A DNA stretch of 64,000 bases from Ectocarpus siliculosus. Its lineage: Eukaryota > Sar > Phaeophyceae > Ectocarpales > Ectocarpaceae. Shown one piece after another: positions 13,211 through 26,556 of the stretch (within the stretch, counting starts at the first letter, position 1; every line of letters starts with the position of its first letter). A program made the translations under genes and the position numbers. The notes below the pieces were generated by a model. The model worked only from the letters and a program-made list of their open reading frames with translations. It ran no database searches and was not told the DNA's origin. The stretch is from the NCBI GenBank assembly GCA_000310025.1, contig FN649726.1, positions 2,372,355-2,436,354 of the forward strand. The letters run 5' to 3'.

Positions 13211-14890
13211 TACACCCCTTGTGGGGGTCGGTAATTGATTCGGCGTTAGTAGGGAGTTCGGGGTTTCCTGAGCCCCCCGCGTGGATGGAAGACTTTTCTG
13301 ACCCAAGGGATGACTCCCTCTAGTTTTTACACGAAATATCCATTGGGTTGTGACGAGCAATTTTGAGATAGTGAACTCTGGCTGTGTATGTAGAGAGGTG
13401 AACGGCCGCGTTGGTCCAGTCAGTCATAGTTGTATGTGTATTTCAACGTACGGTGTCGATGAAAATCTGTCGAAGGTCGCTGCACGTGGGCTCATGTCGA
13501 CCCTTCTAGCATAGGACAGTCAAGCACACGAGGTAAACTTTTGTTTATGAACATGTACCTGGTAAATGGTACTGGTATGGGCCATAACCGCACGAATGCT
13601 GCAGCTATCGGGCCGCTCTTGGGAAGACGTTTTACTTTCGGGGTCGTTGCAGCAAGATCGGTCGCGCGTACTCCTCTGGTTTCCTTGAGAACGCCCAGAG
13701 CCGCGCATTAGGTTCTTGTGTTGAACAGGACAACACCTGGTAGTTCTCACGGGTAGGGGGTGACCTTCATCCGAACAACCAACACCACCCTGTGGCGATG
13801 AGTGAATGCAGTGGGTGTTGTTCTCTTGTTGTTCTCTTGTGCCGGTTAAACGACGCCGGCCTCAAGAAAGCAGACGGGAAACACTCGAGAGTTAAACAAA
13901 GTGCCAAGGCCTGGACCTGGGGGGGGCATTCATGGTCGAAGGGGGCTGCGTCGTGTGACTGCTGCCCTTTATTCGTTCTGGACTGTCCATTTGTTTTGAT
14001 CCATGTGTGCTTGATTTTTTGCTGTCAGTCGTCTCTCTTCGTTTGACCCATCCATGCGCTATAGACTATGTCTCGAAACGACGTGCTGGCTTGTGACTTT
14101 TTTTTCCGGCAAGTTCCGAAGGCGTGTAAACCATCAGTTGTGTAGTGCATGCGCGTACGTAAGCGGAGTACTGCTGTATCTCCCCGGGATGGACCAAATT
14201 AATACATGCACTGCTGTTGTGTGGCAAAGCGGTTACTCCGCGAATAATGCGTTGTTGCCAGAGTTGTAAAATCCGTCGCAACAGCTACTAGTCTACTGCT
14301 GTAAGCGTGATGCATGCATGTCTTAGACTACATACAGCAGACATGCATGCATGGATGTGCAGCCTATGTGGGGTCACTACGAATATTTCCGCGTAATTTA
14401 CTGGTGAGAGTTCTACATGCATATTCCTGGTGAAAACCGGATTCATCTTGGGACTTGGGACTGCTGTTGGAGAAAGCGCATGCTGTCATTCCATGGCCAA
14501 CCAGGGAAGCGGTACAACATGCTGACTGGACGTCTGGACGTCCTTTCTTTGTGTTGCGGACCCTTTGTGTGTATTACGCTGCACCTCACGCCTCGCTGCC
14601 TTGTTAAACGACGCAGCTATTTGAAACTTGCGTTTGTACTCCGATGAAGGAAAAGAGTAGACTATAAGTACGGCTGTCGACCTTGTTGTTGGGGTGTGGG
14701 GGTGTCACAAATTGCACGACGACAAAAAAAAAACGTGGGTACCTCGGAAAACACGTTGTGTCTCCCCGGCAAAGCACACCCAAGCAGCACAGCACAGGCG
14801 TGGGAGCGTCGAAACGGCAGAGAGGCGAGATACAGAGGGAGAGGGGGAGAGAGAAGAAGCAGTGCCAACGTGCCAATAGCAGCAGCGAGG
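13211..14890. other. Intergenic region between SMT and the WD-repeat gene
   Basis: It contains the SMT 3' flank and the upstream region of the next gene. A 13-bp inverted repeat built on TGCATGCATGTCT (14,311-14,351, loop about 15 nt) could form a hairpin. The last 100 bp before the WD-gene ATG is purine-rich. No gene was found; short open frames lack protein character. Confidence 0.5.
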
Positions 14891-17800
14891 ATGGTGGGCT
14901 CAAAGGAATCCATTAAGGTTGCAGGTCGGGTCGAAAGCGTGGACATTTCGGACGACATGATTCTGGTGGCGACATCCAACCTCGGCGGCAACACTTGGGA
15001 TTCATCGCTTCAAGTGCTAGATTTCTCAACGAAAGAGGTGGTTGCGTCGGTGAAGCAGCAGTCCGGCTGCGCAGACGTCTGCTGGGTTAAACCTGGGCGA
15101 CGCGTAGTCTCAGCAGGAGACAATGGGGATGTGAAGGTGCGTGTGGTTGGCTGGATTTGAAGTTGATGCCCCGCGGATCAGTACTGACTTCTATTCAGTG
15201 TCCTGCAGCACAGCTATCACATCGTGGTTACATTCCCCACGCCCCTCGGCTAGTCTATTATCCATACTCCAGAGTATGTATGTATGATGCATAACGAGTT
15301 ACAAGCACATGGTGATTGAGCGATACAGCGGCAAAGTATATAAACTTCCAACAATTGGACCACAAGAGAGCCAGCGCGGCCACTCAACGACGAAAAATGC
15401 CGCGTTACTTTACTTCTTTTGCTCCCTGCAGACTCTTACCTCCCCTTGACTGCTGTTGTGTATAATCTAGAACTTGTAGTAATTTTCTAAAAAAAAAATC
15501 TACTTTATGCCCTTCTACAATGTGCAGGATTGGCCACCATTATTAATATTGTGATAAGAATCAACGTGCCGAGCGAGTATCGTCGGCGTTGCTTTCCTGT
15601 CTGACAGTGTTTTTTTTTTTAGCAGTGGCCAAAATCGGGTGCACCCGGTCAGAATACGGCCATAATCGGGTAGCCCTACAACGCTGCTGGGAGCGACCGC
15701 ATGCCACCATCTGATTGGCCGACGCCCGCCCCTACCCGGCCTTGGCCGTCTTTCCACCGGGTGCACCCGATCTTGGCTACTCACCCCCCGGAGGGGTACC
15801 CGGTTTTTCTTTCCCCTACCCGAAAATGGCTGGGCTGTTCGACCAAAACCCATGCACATAATCACGGGTCGGACGCATACCACTGGCCCTCATTTGTCGC
15901 CAATAAGCAAGTAGCGGGAGGGAGAGAATATGTCTATTTTTTTAAATGAGTCATGTGTCTGTCGCATCTCGTGAGGGAGGGGTTCATCCAGCTCTTCTTC
16001 TTGATCACTTGCACAGACAGACCATTAGCCGTTTCCCCCAAGGGAGACTTCCATCGCCGGCGGAGGGTCTGCCTCCGCCAGGCGGGCCGTCAGAACGTCC
16101 GAATTTTCGACGGCAGGGCGTTGCTGACGTGTACTTGTGTGCATGGGTTTTGGTCGAACAGCCCAGCCATATTCGGGTAGGGAAAAAAAAAAAAAAAAAA
16201 AAAAACGGGTACCCCTCCGGGGGGTAAGTAGCCAAGATCGGGTGCACCCGGTGGAAAGACGGCCAAGGCCGGGTAGGGGCGGGCGTCGGCCAATCAGATG
16301 GTGGCATGCGGTCGCTCCCAGCAGCGTCTTGTAGGGCTACCCGATTATGGCCGTGTTCTGACCGGGTGTACCCGATTTTGGCCACTTCTCTTTTTTTTGC
16401 GGTTCGCGCGGTAACTTCGCGGAATAGACGGCTGATGACCACCCAACCAACGCTCGCTCGATCTTTGAATGAAGTGCCCGTGCTGCATGTGTATATAGGT
16501 GGCTCGATATATGTAGTGGCACCCTGAATAGTATGGCGACACATAACCCAATACACCTCTTAGTAGGGTTGTAGACTGGTGTGGTGTAGTAAAGCCTACC
16601 AGACTTATTTAACTATAGCACTGCCCGCAGAGGAGTTCTGCGGGCCGGTCCCAGTTTGTTTATCTTCCACAAATAGTACTATTTCTGAAGTTATTCTCAT
16701 AACAATAGTCTCGTTGAGTAGGGCCGATTTTTGTTGTTGTGACACTGATCGCTACTACTGTATGTACTACTGCTGTGAGAATACCTTGTCATTCGTTTTT
16801 GATTGGCGGCCACCTCCGGCGCGTACGGCGCCTGCGGTGGCCGCGCCTTGAACGGGGGGATACATATAAAAAGGAAGAAGAAGAGGTCAAGAAATCGCCA
16901 TCTCAGCCAGCTACACTTGTAGTAACACTGATCGTCTATTCGTCTACTGCTGTGATAATAGGTCAAGAAATCGCCATCTCAGCCAGCTACACTTGTAGTA
17001 ACACTGATCGTCTATTCGTCTACTGCTGTGATAATACATTATCATTGATTTTTGAATGGCGGCCACCTCCCGCGGCGTGAGAAAGTGTCCGTCAAGCGCA
17101 CTTCGTTTGCTGGTGCTTTGTATGACCCGGCAGCGATGTACGTTTGTTAAGCGGCCAATGGTGCTGGCGTCGTTGAGTATGGAGGTCGTTTGTGTCCGAG
17201 TTTTTCATCGTGTCCTATCAAGTAGCATGTTTGTCGCCTTTGACTTGATTTCGAAACGAAGCGGAGGGAGTTGAGCCTGAACGAGAAGGCGTGACATGGT
17301 CGGAGCCAAATAATTAACTTGCACGTGGTTCGCTCACACAGGGCCCAGTTTTGATTGAAACTGGGAATAACCCTAACCCTATCCCACACCAACACCCCAA
17401 GCCTGGTTGGTGTGAAGTGGGTAGGCCTAGGTCGCTGTACCGAGCTACTGGAGCGAGCCTCCTCTGCACCACCCCTGCCTCGTGTGTACACCACGCGCGA
17501 GCATGAATGCTATGTTGTAACATATTACTTCTAGGATTTAGTTTTGTCATTCATAGTGCTATAGACCCCTTAATTGTGTGGGTTTAATACTGTCGCACTA
17601 AGCGCATACAGTAGCCGGTCACCCCGGTAGTCTAGTGGAAAACCGCTAGTCGCAAAGGTCGTGACCCATCTTTATGGGAACAGAATCTTGGGTATATATC
17701 TTTGCTTTTTGACCCAAGATTTGCTCACAATATATCTCCGCAATGAGTACATCGACCCGAAGCCGATGACACCCGTGCACGTATCCCATTACGTAGCAGG

Positions 17801-20800
17801 CGTACCGAGGCCAATCCTTGGGCGCTGTCATCTGCACTCACGGATCTGGTTCGGGTGCAAACGGATTGGGTGTGGGATGATTCGATTAAGAGATAGAAGC
17901 GTCGCACACGCCAGAGCTGTGTTGGCAGAAAGTTCCTCTTCTTTTTTGGTACTTCAAAATAGAGTACTCTTTGAACGGTCCCTCCACAGAAGAAGCCACT
18001 AGTTTGTGTGACCAGCGATGTTTTCATCTCTGGATAGAAGCATCCCACTACCACCTCACTTGCATCCGAGCGAGAACAGTTAGTGGAGGTGGCAGCATCG
18101 AAGGTTTGGCCTCGATGCGTTTTCTACGGAGTGAGACATGTGAACGGGGGTCGTCCGCGCTCATGTTAGACGTTTGTGTTCTCTGGTGATGACGCACGCG
18201 GAACGAACTAGGGCAAATACGATTTTTGTTCGCGCGCCTTAGTAGTTTTCGTCAGCTGTCGGCGCGCGTGGTGTCGACACAGTGACCCCAGGGTGCGTTA
18301 GAAGTCTTTGCGATTGTGCCAAGTGCAGATTTCATGGCAATGTGGACGATTAGGTTGACTGACCGATGGTGATCTCGCCGCACCCAGGCAATATTTGTTA
18401 GCCCGCTCCAAGATTTGTCAACAGGCTCGTTTTGACAGATCTTGGGTCAAGATTTGCGCGAAAGGGCAGATTTTGGACTTTGAGAAATCTTGACCAAGAT
18501 CTGACAGAAGATTCCGCGCCCATAATTTGTGAAATTGGTAACTCTTGGCCAAGATCAAGATTTACACCAAATTGTGTTCCTATAAATTTGGGTCTGAGTT
18601 CGAATCCCCCATGGGGGTGAAAAATTAACAAAATTTGCGGGTGAAAGCGAAAATATAGCTGAAACTTCGACGTTAGCACCGTTGACGAGGGAAAGGGACC
18701 GCTGGGCCCTTCTCGCGATAAAAATAATTCAGCACGCACCGCAGGAGGAAGGTGGGGCACGAAAAAAAATAAAACGAAGAAAAAAAAAGCCCTGGTGTTT
18801 ATCCCCTCCTGTGTGACCCTGGATGGTTGTAGTTGTACGAAAAAATACACTGAAAAGTGTAGTACTCTACAAACACTGAAAAGTGTATACACGTCTCACC
18901 ACGAAAAATGGGGGGACTGTCGCCATTATAAATAGGATGAAAACACGCACACTTACTAAAGACTTGACTATAACCATACTATGTCCTATACAATAAACGC
19001 GTTGACCAACTTGGATTAGGCACCCAAAAAACCGCGTGTGTACGTGTGTCTTGATTGTTAGCATCGACCGCGCTATAGGGCTGACCAATGAGAAGACGTC
19101 AGTCTCGGTGCGGTTGAAAACACAAAATACTTCTTCATGTGTATGTGTGTGCTTCACAATTTTGAATCCACGTCCGCTTGAACACCTGCTCGCACCACAC
19201 ACGCAGTGGGCGCCACACGCATCGTGCCAGCATGCGCAGATCTAGAACTGTGTACACTCCAAAACAGACCACGGGAAGAGAAGACGGTACGCGTTTTTCG
19301 CGCTGGATGCTGCTGCACATGAAACTGCTCAACCAAGACTCCCTACTGTGGAAGTAGGCACAATGAACCGCTGTCGGTAGCGTGCACATGAAAGCTTCTT
19401 CTCAATGTGGCAATAGTACCCACCATTGACATGGTAATAGTGGTACTATTGCCATTATGTCAAAGTATGGCACAGCCCTGAATAGTGGTATATACTCTCC
19501 TCTTGCCCCTGCATGAGAGGCAGGGGACGACAGAGCTTTTTTTACGCAGCAATAGAGACCTCCGGCTCAAATCAGACCATCACCCTCCTCGCCCGCGAGC
19601 AATCGACACGCGTGTGGGGTGTGCTGCCTTGCACACCCTGTCTGGGTGCGTGCGTCTGCATCCCAGCTCAAAACGTTACGTCTCTCTCGGGAGACGCTCA
19701 CGACGCTCCACTCAGACCCATTTCGGTTGGTGGCAAGGTACCTCAATGCTGTGGAATATGCAGCGTCGAAGGTTTCACCCGATGCAAGCATCTATTTGGG
19801 AGATTTTGGTGACTTGTTCGCGGGTCAAGATCCCTGATGGTGACATCGTGACATCATCGTTGAAAGTAAAACCTTTGGACAAATAGGACTGGTCCCAGGA
19901 ACGGTGTTGTTAAAGATGAAGGTGAACCCTTCCGCTGCGAAGGATAAAAAATGGTACTGGAGGTAGCGATTAACCCAGCCAGGGAATGTGGAACAGCCCA
20001 AGAAGCTATTTTCAATTTTCTCAGTAGGCTGCAAAAGCCCCGGGCAACTGATTTTGAGCCCGACACACCTAGAAGAGGCGACGGCGCGCGCTTCGATGAA
20101 GCAGCATGAATAGCGTTGTGGGTGCATATGCCATGTGAGCTTCTCTGCAGTTAGTTGTCGGTAGCGAGAAACATGTTTGAAACGAGCAGGCGGGAAAACA
20201 TCTGCTACCGTTTTAGAGGGTTTCGGTATTGCAGTTCGCCAGACTTCCTCTTCGCGGAACACGTCCCCGGGAAATAGATCCGTGACTGTAGGCGTAGAAA
20301 AAAGTGCCATGCATGCCTGGTGCACTTCGGGCTTGCGCGGTAAGATACTGACGAGTCTCCTGTGTTCCTTCAGGGAGCGTGAGAAAGAAATCCACTTCCG
20401 CCGGAGAAAGATATGCCGAAGAACCAGCAACATCCAAGTCTTGCTTACACGCCGAGGTATTCTTACATGGCCCGTACCATGGCTCAGGTATACAAGATGG
20501 ACGAGGAAGCACCAGCGCGGCTGGTGGAAGTAGCGAACCTTGAAGAGCACGACGATATTGTATCGAGTGTGGCGGCTTCTCGATCGCGCGATGGGCTCGT
20601 GTTGTCGGGTGGCTACGATCGCAGGTACGGCAAGCGTGTGTGACCGTGTTTGTAGACCAATGCTGGCCTACCCTAGGGGCGTTGGATACTCGTCGTACAG
20701 GAGATTAATTTATTTATCCTTGATCGTTCGTTCGTGGCTTGGCCGAACAGTGTTAACGTCTGGGACATCGACAGCGACAGGGATACTTCGCTAGATACCT

Positions 20801-23800
20801 TCACAGGTGGGTCCGTCCTGTTGTTGCTACTTTCGAACGCCTGGTACCTTTCCGTCGTGTACTCCGGTGACAACAAGGAGCCAACATTGCGGAACATAAG
20901 CGCCTTACCTGGGGATAGTGTGCGTGTCGTGTTTGTTTGTTTGTGTTGATTTTTGTTTGTATCCTTCCCTACGCCAATGGGGTGTGTGGGGTGGCGGATG
21001 TAATCGGCGGAAAACTCAGTCATAGTTTTCTTCCGGCTTCTCACGTGGGCGCAGGTTAGCTTCGTGGTACATTTTATCTTAACTATGCGTATACATCCCC
21101 GGCCCTTCCCGGCCTTTTAACAACAGAGAATAGTAGCGCTTCTAGGCAGGACTTCCGTCTGACCTCATTCACGCTGATCGCCAACCTTGAATAGTTGCTT
21201 CCCTTGCTTCAAAATACCGTGTGCTTGAGCTTACGTTGTTCATGTGCGTTCATAGGCGATCCTTTATCAGCCACCAAGCGGAGTAGACGAACTGCCAACC
21301 AAACGACTTGAATAGATTCCTGGACCGGTTATTCAACTAGACCACTTTATCCTGCCAATTTTGCTTCTGAAATGAATCGTTTGGACTATTTTAGTTCGGA
21401 TCTACTGTGCACGCTCTGATTGCAGGCAGAAAGACGCAGGCCTGCTTCGCTGCACGGAAAATATACAGTACAGAGTGCCCTCTCTCCCCCTCTCTATCTC
21501 TCCCCCTCTCTCCTTCTTTCGATCTGTATCTGATGGCCTGCTGCCGGACTAAAGAAACTTTGGCAGCCAGGCCTTTCTAAATCATGCGGAAAGGCACGAT
21601 AACTGGTTGGCTCCTAAAACCAGGCGACTGGTGGAGGTGGTCTCTGCACAAGTGTGTAGCTGTAGGCGCCAAGGAATCATGGGTTCACCTGTGTTTTTCT
21701 GTTTGCAGAGAATGTTCTTGGTGGGCCCGTCGTGCCGAGCGTGGAAACACGCGCGCAAATGAGATGGCACGTGAGACGTGGTCTCGATATGTCTTGACCG
21801 AAAACAGCAATCAGAACTATTCAAACATCAATCAGGAGCCATCTCACTGCGGCCCGGAATTCTGGTTACTGAAAGGTTCGGATAATGAGTTCCGCTCCCA
21901 CGACGGCCGGCGCTGCCGTGTAGTTGTAGTGATTGCTTGTGGAGCAAAAGATCACTACGAAGGTCCTTCATGTCGACCATCTTGGCTTGGAAGCCCCCCA
22001 CCATGGGGCTAACATCAACAAAGATAAGGGTTTTGGGTCCAGTTTTCAGTTCTCGCTCTCCTAGAGAGCGCTCTTGTAAGCTCATTGTATCGACCATGGC
22101 CTCGTTTGACTTTGATGATATTCGTCAGAGCTGTTGGCTTTGCCCCCACCGGTCCAGGCTAGTTCGTCCCATGCCACAAACACCATCCTCAGAGGATGTC
22201 CGAGTCGATCCACACGCCCAGCAACGCCTTTGCCATATCCGAGATGATGTCTTATTGATCGTGTGTTCTTGTCCGGTTTTGGGGCCTCATTTTGACTCCA
22301 TGTAGAACCTGGTAGAGCTTTTGAACAGCTGTGTTTTATTGACTCGACTTCAAGGTCCCTTCAAAGGGTCTGTTGCCAACTACCCAACGAGTGGCTCAGA
22401 TAACTCCAAGTGCCTAACCTCGAAATCTAGTTCTCGTGATGCCGCTTTTATAGGAACTCATCATCAATTCATTGTGTGTACAGAAGTTTTACTCAGATCT
22501 CGACATGTTTGCGCTATCGACTAGTTGCTTTCCACCATGAAATTAAGCCCCGCTGTCCAATCTACAAACATGCCAAGACAAGCCTGCCAACGAGAAGTTC
22601 GGGGCACACCTCTGCCGCGTGCTCCGCGATAGATTGTTCCGCCGCGTTTGGGCGGAAACAAACATGATTTGTTCTTGTTATTCGAGCGCACATAAGTCTA
22701 GTCTAGATAGCTAATTGTTGATCACTCTCTTTTTGGCACACATCATCATCATCTGTCGTTGATCCGTGCGGCCGCAGGTGTTGCGTGCGACATCGAACGC
22801 TCTATGTAGGATTCAACAAGAATAAAAGCGCGCGTACTTTTGCACACAGCACCGATTTGTTGTCGTTGCGTGCATACCTATATGTGAGTCTTTAATCTCG
22901 TCTGCGCTCTCCCCGTCAGATTGCCATGACTTTGAAGCCCCGCTGTGCAATCTACATACATTCTTCTACATCGTCTCCCTCTTCGAGGCCAGCTCTTAAT
23001 ATTCTGGATTCTTTTTCGTTGTTGTGGGTTCTGGCGAGACTGTCAGGAACGAACTTCAGAACGATGGCTTCACTCAAAATCTGTTTCCTAAGAATTTGTT
23101 TAGTCCGAATGTCCCCACACTACTGTACCTTTTAAGCACGGTTGCCCGAGGCAAGCTGCGATACCAATTCGGTACAGCAGGTTGTCCGTGTGCACCGTTC
23201 TTCGCGGTTGATCAGAACACCAGGTTGTCGCAACACAAATATGTTTTGGGTGAGGTCTTGACCACGGAATTTCATGCCGGTTGGTTTGTAGAGAAGGTGC
23301 GACTGGATATCGAGGTTCAACACGACGTCCTAGCGTGAAGTCAATGAAACAGCAGGTCCGGAAAAGTTAGTTAAGCGCCCTTGTTTTCGATATCGAGGTC
23401 ATTAGATTTTCTTATCGACTTTGAGTATTCCTTGAGTCATCCACGAGTTACCGGATCTCATGGGGCATTTTTTATGAAAGGGGTAAATGAAAAGCACACA
23501 GGATCATATCGTGGGAAAATATTTCAGGTATTAGGGATAAAGCATGATGGTACACAAGTCGATGAGACGTTGTTGCAACGCCGCTTTGGAGGCGTCGGGC
23601 GTGGCGGTCACTGCTGTTGTGTTGCATGTTTCCAGTGTGCACAAATAGTGAGTTCCGAGTGTGTTATTTGCGTTTTCAGTTGCATGCATATTGATCCTCT
23701 CGCGCAACCAAAAGACAAGACACAAATATCAAATATCCGCACGCGACGAAATAGCGGTAGGATCATGGTCCAAAGTGCAAGAAGGCCACATGCCACATAC

Positions 23801-26556
23801 ATTGGCATCTCGTCTTCTGCACACGGATGGATTGAGAACACATAATATAGCGTCATCGCCGATATGATCGAATGTAGCATTGTTCTCCACGCCGATGGAT
23901 TTAGAATACAATAGGATGAACGTATCGGGCAGCAAGTTTGCCTTATTTCACCACCAGCGCATTCTCTTCTCCTCGTGAGTCTCTAAACACTGTTTTTAAT
24001 CCTGGGTGCTGACACTTCAGCACTGTGTTGCTTTCTCCGCGCTGCTGCTGCTGCTGCTGCCGTCATGAACAACCAACCGTCACGATCTCTTCCAATGCAA
24101 GCATAAACCAACAGCTTTGTCGTCGTTTGATTTATTCGGCCAAAGAGGACAGCTGACCAAGGCAATCAACAAAAGATGGCCCTAGAGTGAACTATAAGAC
24201 TTGCAGCGAAGTCTTGCCTGGAAGTCAGGGCACTAAAAGTTAGCCAATTCCTCCAGCACATGAAACACGTGTTGACTTGTTCGAGTAACAGAAAAATGTC
24301 TTCCTGCCCGAGCAGTTGAATGTTGTACTGATCAACTTGGAAGTAGAATATGTTCTGAGTCGATTGCCTTTGTTGTGCTCCCATGTACACGCTATGACCT
24401 GAAATTGTGGGGCAAGGGAGATAATGGTCCGTGTAAGTGGCACATGGAACGATATTCACGCCGGGCTTTCCCCTGCGGGTGGAAAGTTTATTTGGGTAAT
24501 TTTCCATTGAACCCCTGAAGAGCTGGTGCCGTAATTATTTTTACGCACTCGAAGAGATCTCCCCCAGGACCAGTCTCCTGCATTTGTAGGTAGTTCTCTT
24601 CGTGATATGATGAGGTTTCTGCAGGAGGCCTGTCCTGCTGTCTGGTTAGCCTTTGTTCTTCGAGCACTCCATGTCTCCGTGCAAAACACGTCTCACCCAA
24701 CGGCTTTCCCTCCTTGGTATTCAGGGCATAGTGGCTATGTGACCGGAGTGGAGTGGAGTGCTGGACAGGATGATAGTCAAGTCTTTGCATCATCGTCAAC
24801 CGTGAGTCAATCGCATTACAGTGAGTTTCGTGCGTTGCAAATGACTTCGCCAGCTGGAACGCTAGAAATTTGCCATCAAAGACAAGATAAAACAAAACGA
24901 TGGTTACACACCCATGATCACCTGTTGTGCCCAAACTGATATTCGATACATGAGAATCATCATATTGTTCTTGTACCGGTTGGTGTCGCATGCTGTGTGT
25001 GCACGGAACGATACCATCGTATCGACCCGCGCTTTTCTGCACCGCAATTACTCGATCCAACACCGTAGGCTCGAAGTTTTCGTAAGGGTTTTCATGACAA
25101 CCAAGCTGTTTATTTTTTAACTTCACACTTTTTTATGACCCAGGACTGCAGCGTGCGAGTGTGGGATCGCAGGCAACCTCAAGGCTGCTTGGCGTGTCAC
25201 TGGTTTGGCGTACCTGCACTTTCGATTTCGTGGGACCACTGCTCCGGAGAGCTTCTCGCTGTAGGTAATTTCGCGTGGATGCTGCTCTCTCGGATGCCCA
25301 GAGTGTGCCGCAGATAATCGGAAGACGTCTCCTGTTCTCAAGTAGTGGGTGCCTGACCCTTGTGTAGGCGACATGGTATTCGAGCTTACCTTCGAGTTGA
25401 ACTTTCCGTCGGACATATCGTGGTCCGTTGGACTCTCTTGATTTCATCTCAATTGTTGGGTGAAGGCATCAAGCGGGCTCATTTTCTTACCCTTCCCTCC
25501 CTTCGGCGGCGACATATGTACGTCATGCGACTACTGAAGGTTGTGAAGACGGAACGGTGGCTGTCCTGGATAGACGGACACTCTCTTCTCCACTGTTCAC
25601 AGAGGTGCTGAACGGTATGCCAAGTATTTATGAAATGTCACCACTTTCGCGGTATTCACTCATCTGCCCCGAAACAAGTGGTTCCTCTAGTCAGCATTGT
25701 GCTGTCCGCGTCTATCACGTGGCCGCGTTACAACCGTTGTAGCCGATGCGAGTGTGGTTGGTTTTCTTTTCCTCCGCGTTAGTGCCCATACAGATCTTGC
25801 GTCTTTTCCAGCAACTGCACGCATGAGCCGTCTAGTACGTGATTGTGCTTGTTGCATCTGTTCCCTTCTCATCGACCGCTCTACGTTCTGCACTCTCCGT
25901 GTACTAGCAATCGCATACAGGTCGTGTGAATCAAACCGCGTTCGGGCCAGCTCCTTCTGGTGGTGATTCCGAAGTTTCTGGCCTACTTGCATCTGTGGGA
26001 GATGACGGTGTCTTGGCAGTGCAAAGGCTCGGGGATAACTCCAACCACAGCCGGTACGATCATGGAAAGCGGCGATGATTTAGTGTGACCTACCTCTGTT
26101 TACCTTCTTGACGTCAGGGTCATGACCAGTCAGTCCCTCGAGCTATGGCGCGTCAAATCCGTGTCACGCAGAGGTTTGCTGCTCGGCGATGCCTTTTATT
26201 CGTTCAGCATTTAACTCCCTCAGGGGTTTTCACGAATACACGGTTTTACTTCAAAAGTACGAAATGAGCCCACACACCTCACTCACCAACAAGCGAACGC
26301 CCAACCTTGTAGCTACCAACTAGAGCCCATTTGTGGGTGTTTTTATATTTCATCATTTGTACCGCTGGTGCCGATTCTATCTGCCGATAAACAGAATACT
26401 CTTTTGTGTGTCTTGTGGTCCATTCTCAGGTCTGCACTGCACACTGACTACGCTCAAGCCCTCAGCTGGCGTGATGAAAATAATTTGGTCAGCGGCGGGT
26501 GGGATGCTGCACTCTGGGCGGTGGAGTTAGAGCAGACAAGGGTGTACTCGGGGTGA
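14891..26556 (+). CDS. WDR77: WD-repeat protein, MEP50/WDR77-like (PRMT5 methylosome cofactor), eight exons
   Basis: The exons are 14891-15136, 20488-20624, 20751-20806, 24725-24801, 25144-25264, 25540-25614, 25921-26053 and 26430-26556. Together they make 972 nt, a 323-residue protein plus stop, with all phases compatible. WD-type blades are visible: LEEHDDIVSSVA (100-111) then SGGYDRSVNVWD (122-133), GHSGYVTGVEW (147-157) then SSSTDCSVRVWDRR, GCEDGTVAVLDRR, ASVGDDGVLAVQRL, and a final HTDYAQALSW with SGGWDAAL. The order and spacing, especially HDDIV followed by a VTGV-type blade and the terminal GWD blade, match animal MEP50/WDR77. That protein forms a beta-propeller that presents histone and Sm-protein substrates to the arginine methyltransferase PRMT5. 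Length fits the family (about 340 aa). ATG 14,891 was chosen because upstream in-frame sequence is low-complexity. Another WD-repeat family remains possible. Confidence 0.85.
15621..16390. mobile_element. Foldback element with nested palindromes in WDR77 intron 1
   Basis: Two arms of about 240 bp are inverted copies: 15,625-15,861 and 16,138-16,385. Shared blocks include GTGGCCAAAATCGGGT at the outer ends, GGGAGCGACCGCATGCCACC, and GGTTTTGGTCGAACAGCCC next to the 280-bp loop. Each arm is itself partly palindromic, because GGGTGCACCCG occurs in opposite contexts at both ends of the arm. The right arm has an A-run of about 22 absent from the left arm. No transposase frame or clear target duplication was seen. 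Confidence 0.7.
16739..17075. repeat. 76-bp direct duplication within a larger imperfect repeat
   Basis: Units 16,885-16,960 and 16,961-17,036 are identical 76-bp copies beginning GGTCAAGAAATCGCC. A divergent third copy of the unit end (ACACTGATCG..CTACTGCTGTGA) lies at 16,741-16,783. Both are followed by TTTTTGA(T/A)TGGCGGCCACCTCC, so the whole segment looks like stepwise duplication. It lies in WDR77 intron 1. Confidence 0.8.
17613..17700 (+). repeat. tRNA-like module (SINE-type head)
   Basis: GCCGGTCACCCCGGTAGTCT followed by AGTGG gives a near-perfect box A. It resembles the fragments at 6,199 and 45,545. No convincing anticodon or T-arm follows, so it is not a functional tRNA gene. Confidence 0.3.
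18395..18870. repeat. Degraded repeat rich in CAAGATTTG motifs
   Basis: Between 18,405 and 18,600 the motif (C)AAGAT(T/C)TTG recurs many times in both orientations, and the segment ends TATAAATTTGGGTCTGAG. This recalls the ends of the foldback element at 4,709-5,920. A box B-like GTTCGAATCCCCC follows at 18,599, and a sequence shared with 6,580-6,640 (GCAGGAGGAA, GTGTGACCCTGG) follows at 18,740-18,825. Probably a diverged inverted-repeat element next to a SINE-like relic. Confidence 0.35.
19040..19118 (-). repeat. R3 dispersed repeat, copy 2 (minus)
   Basis: Read on the minus strand this matches the R3 pattern: GAGACTGACGTCTTCTCATTGG, then TCAGCCCTATAGCGCGGTCGATGCTAA. It lies in WDR77 intron 1. 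Confidence 0.5.
20807..24724. other. WDR77 intron 3 (3.9 kb), mostly featureless
   Basis: The phase-1 intron between exons 3 and 4 contains a CT-rich run (21,480-21,520) and a (CTG)n microsatellite (24,042-24,060). A short diverged direct repeat sharing AAGCCCCGCTGT then CAATCTACA lies at about 22,549 and 22,935. No other structure was recognised. Confidence 0.6.

Noticed and set aside
16005-16556. 183-codon minus-strand open frame
   Set aside because: It spans the inverted-repeat arm and a homopolymer run in WDR77 intron 1; the mirrored arm gives the same peptide on the other strand.
17368-17386. Telomere-like CCCTAACCCTA
   Set aside because: Fewer than three units in unrelated sequence; too short to be an interstitial telomere.
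24042-24062. (CTG)n run as possible polyglutamine/polyleucine coding
   Set aside because: It lies in WDR77 intron 3, in no supported exon.
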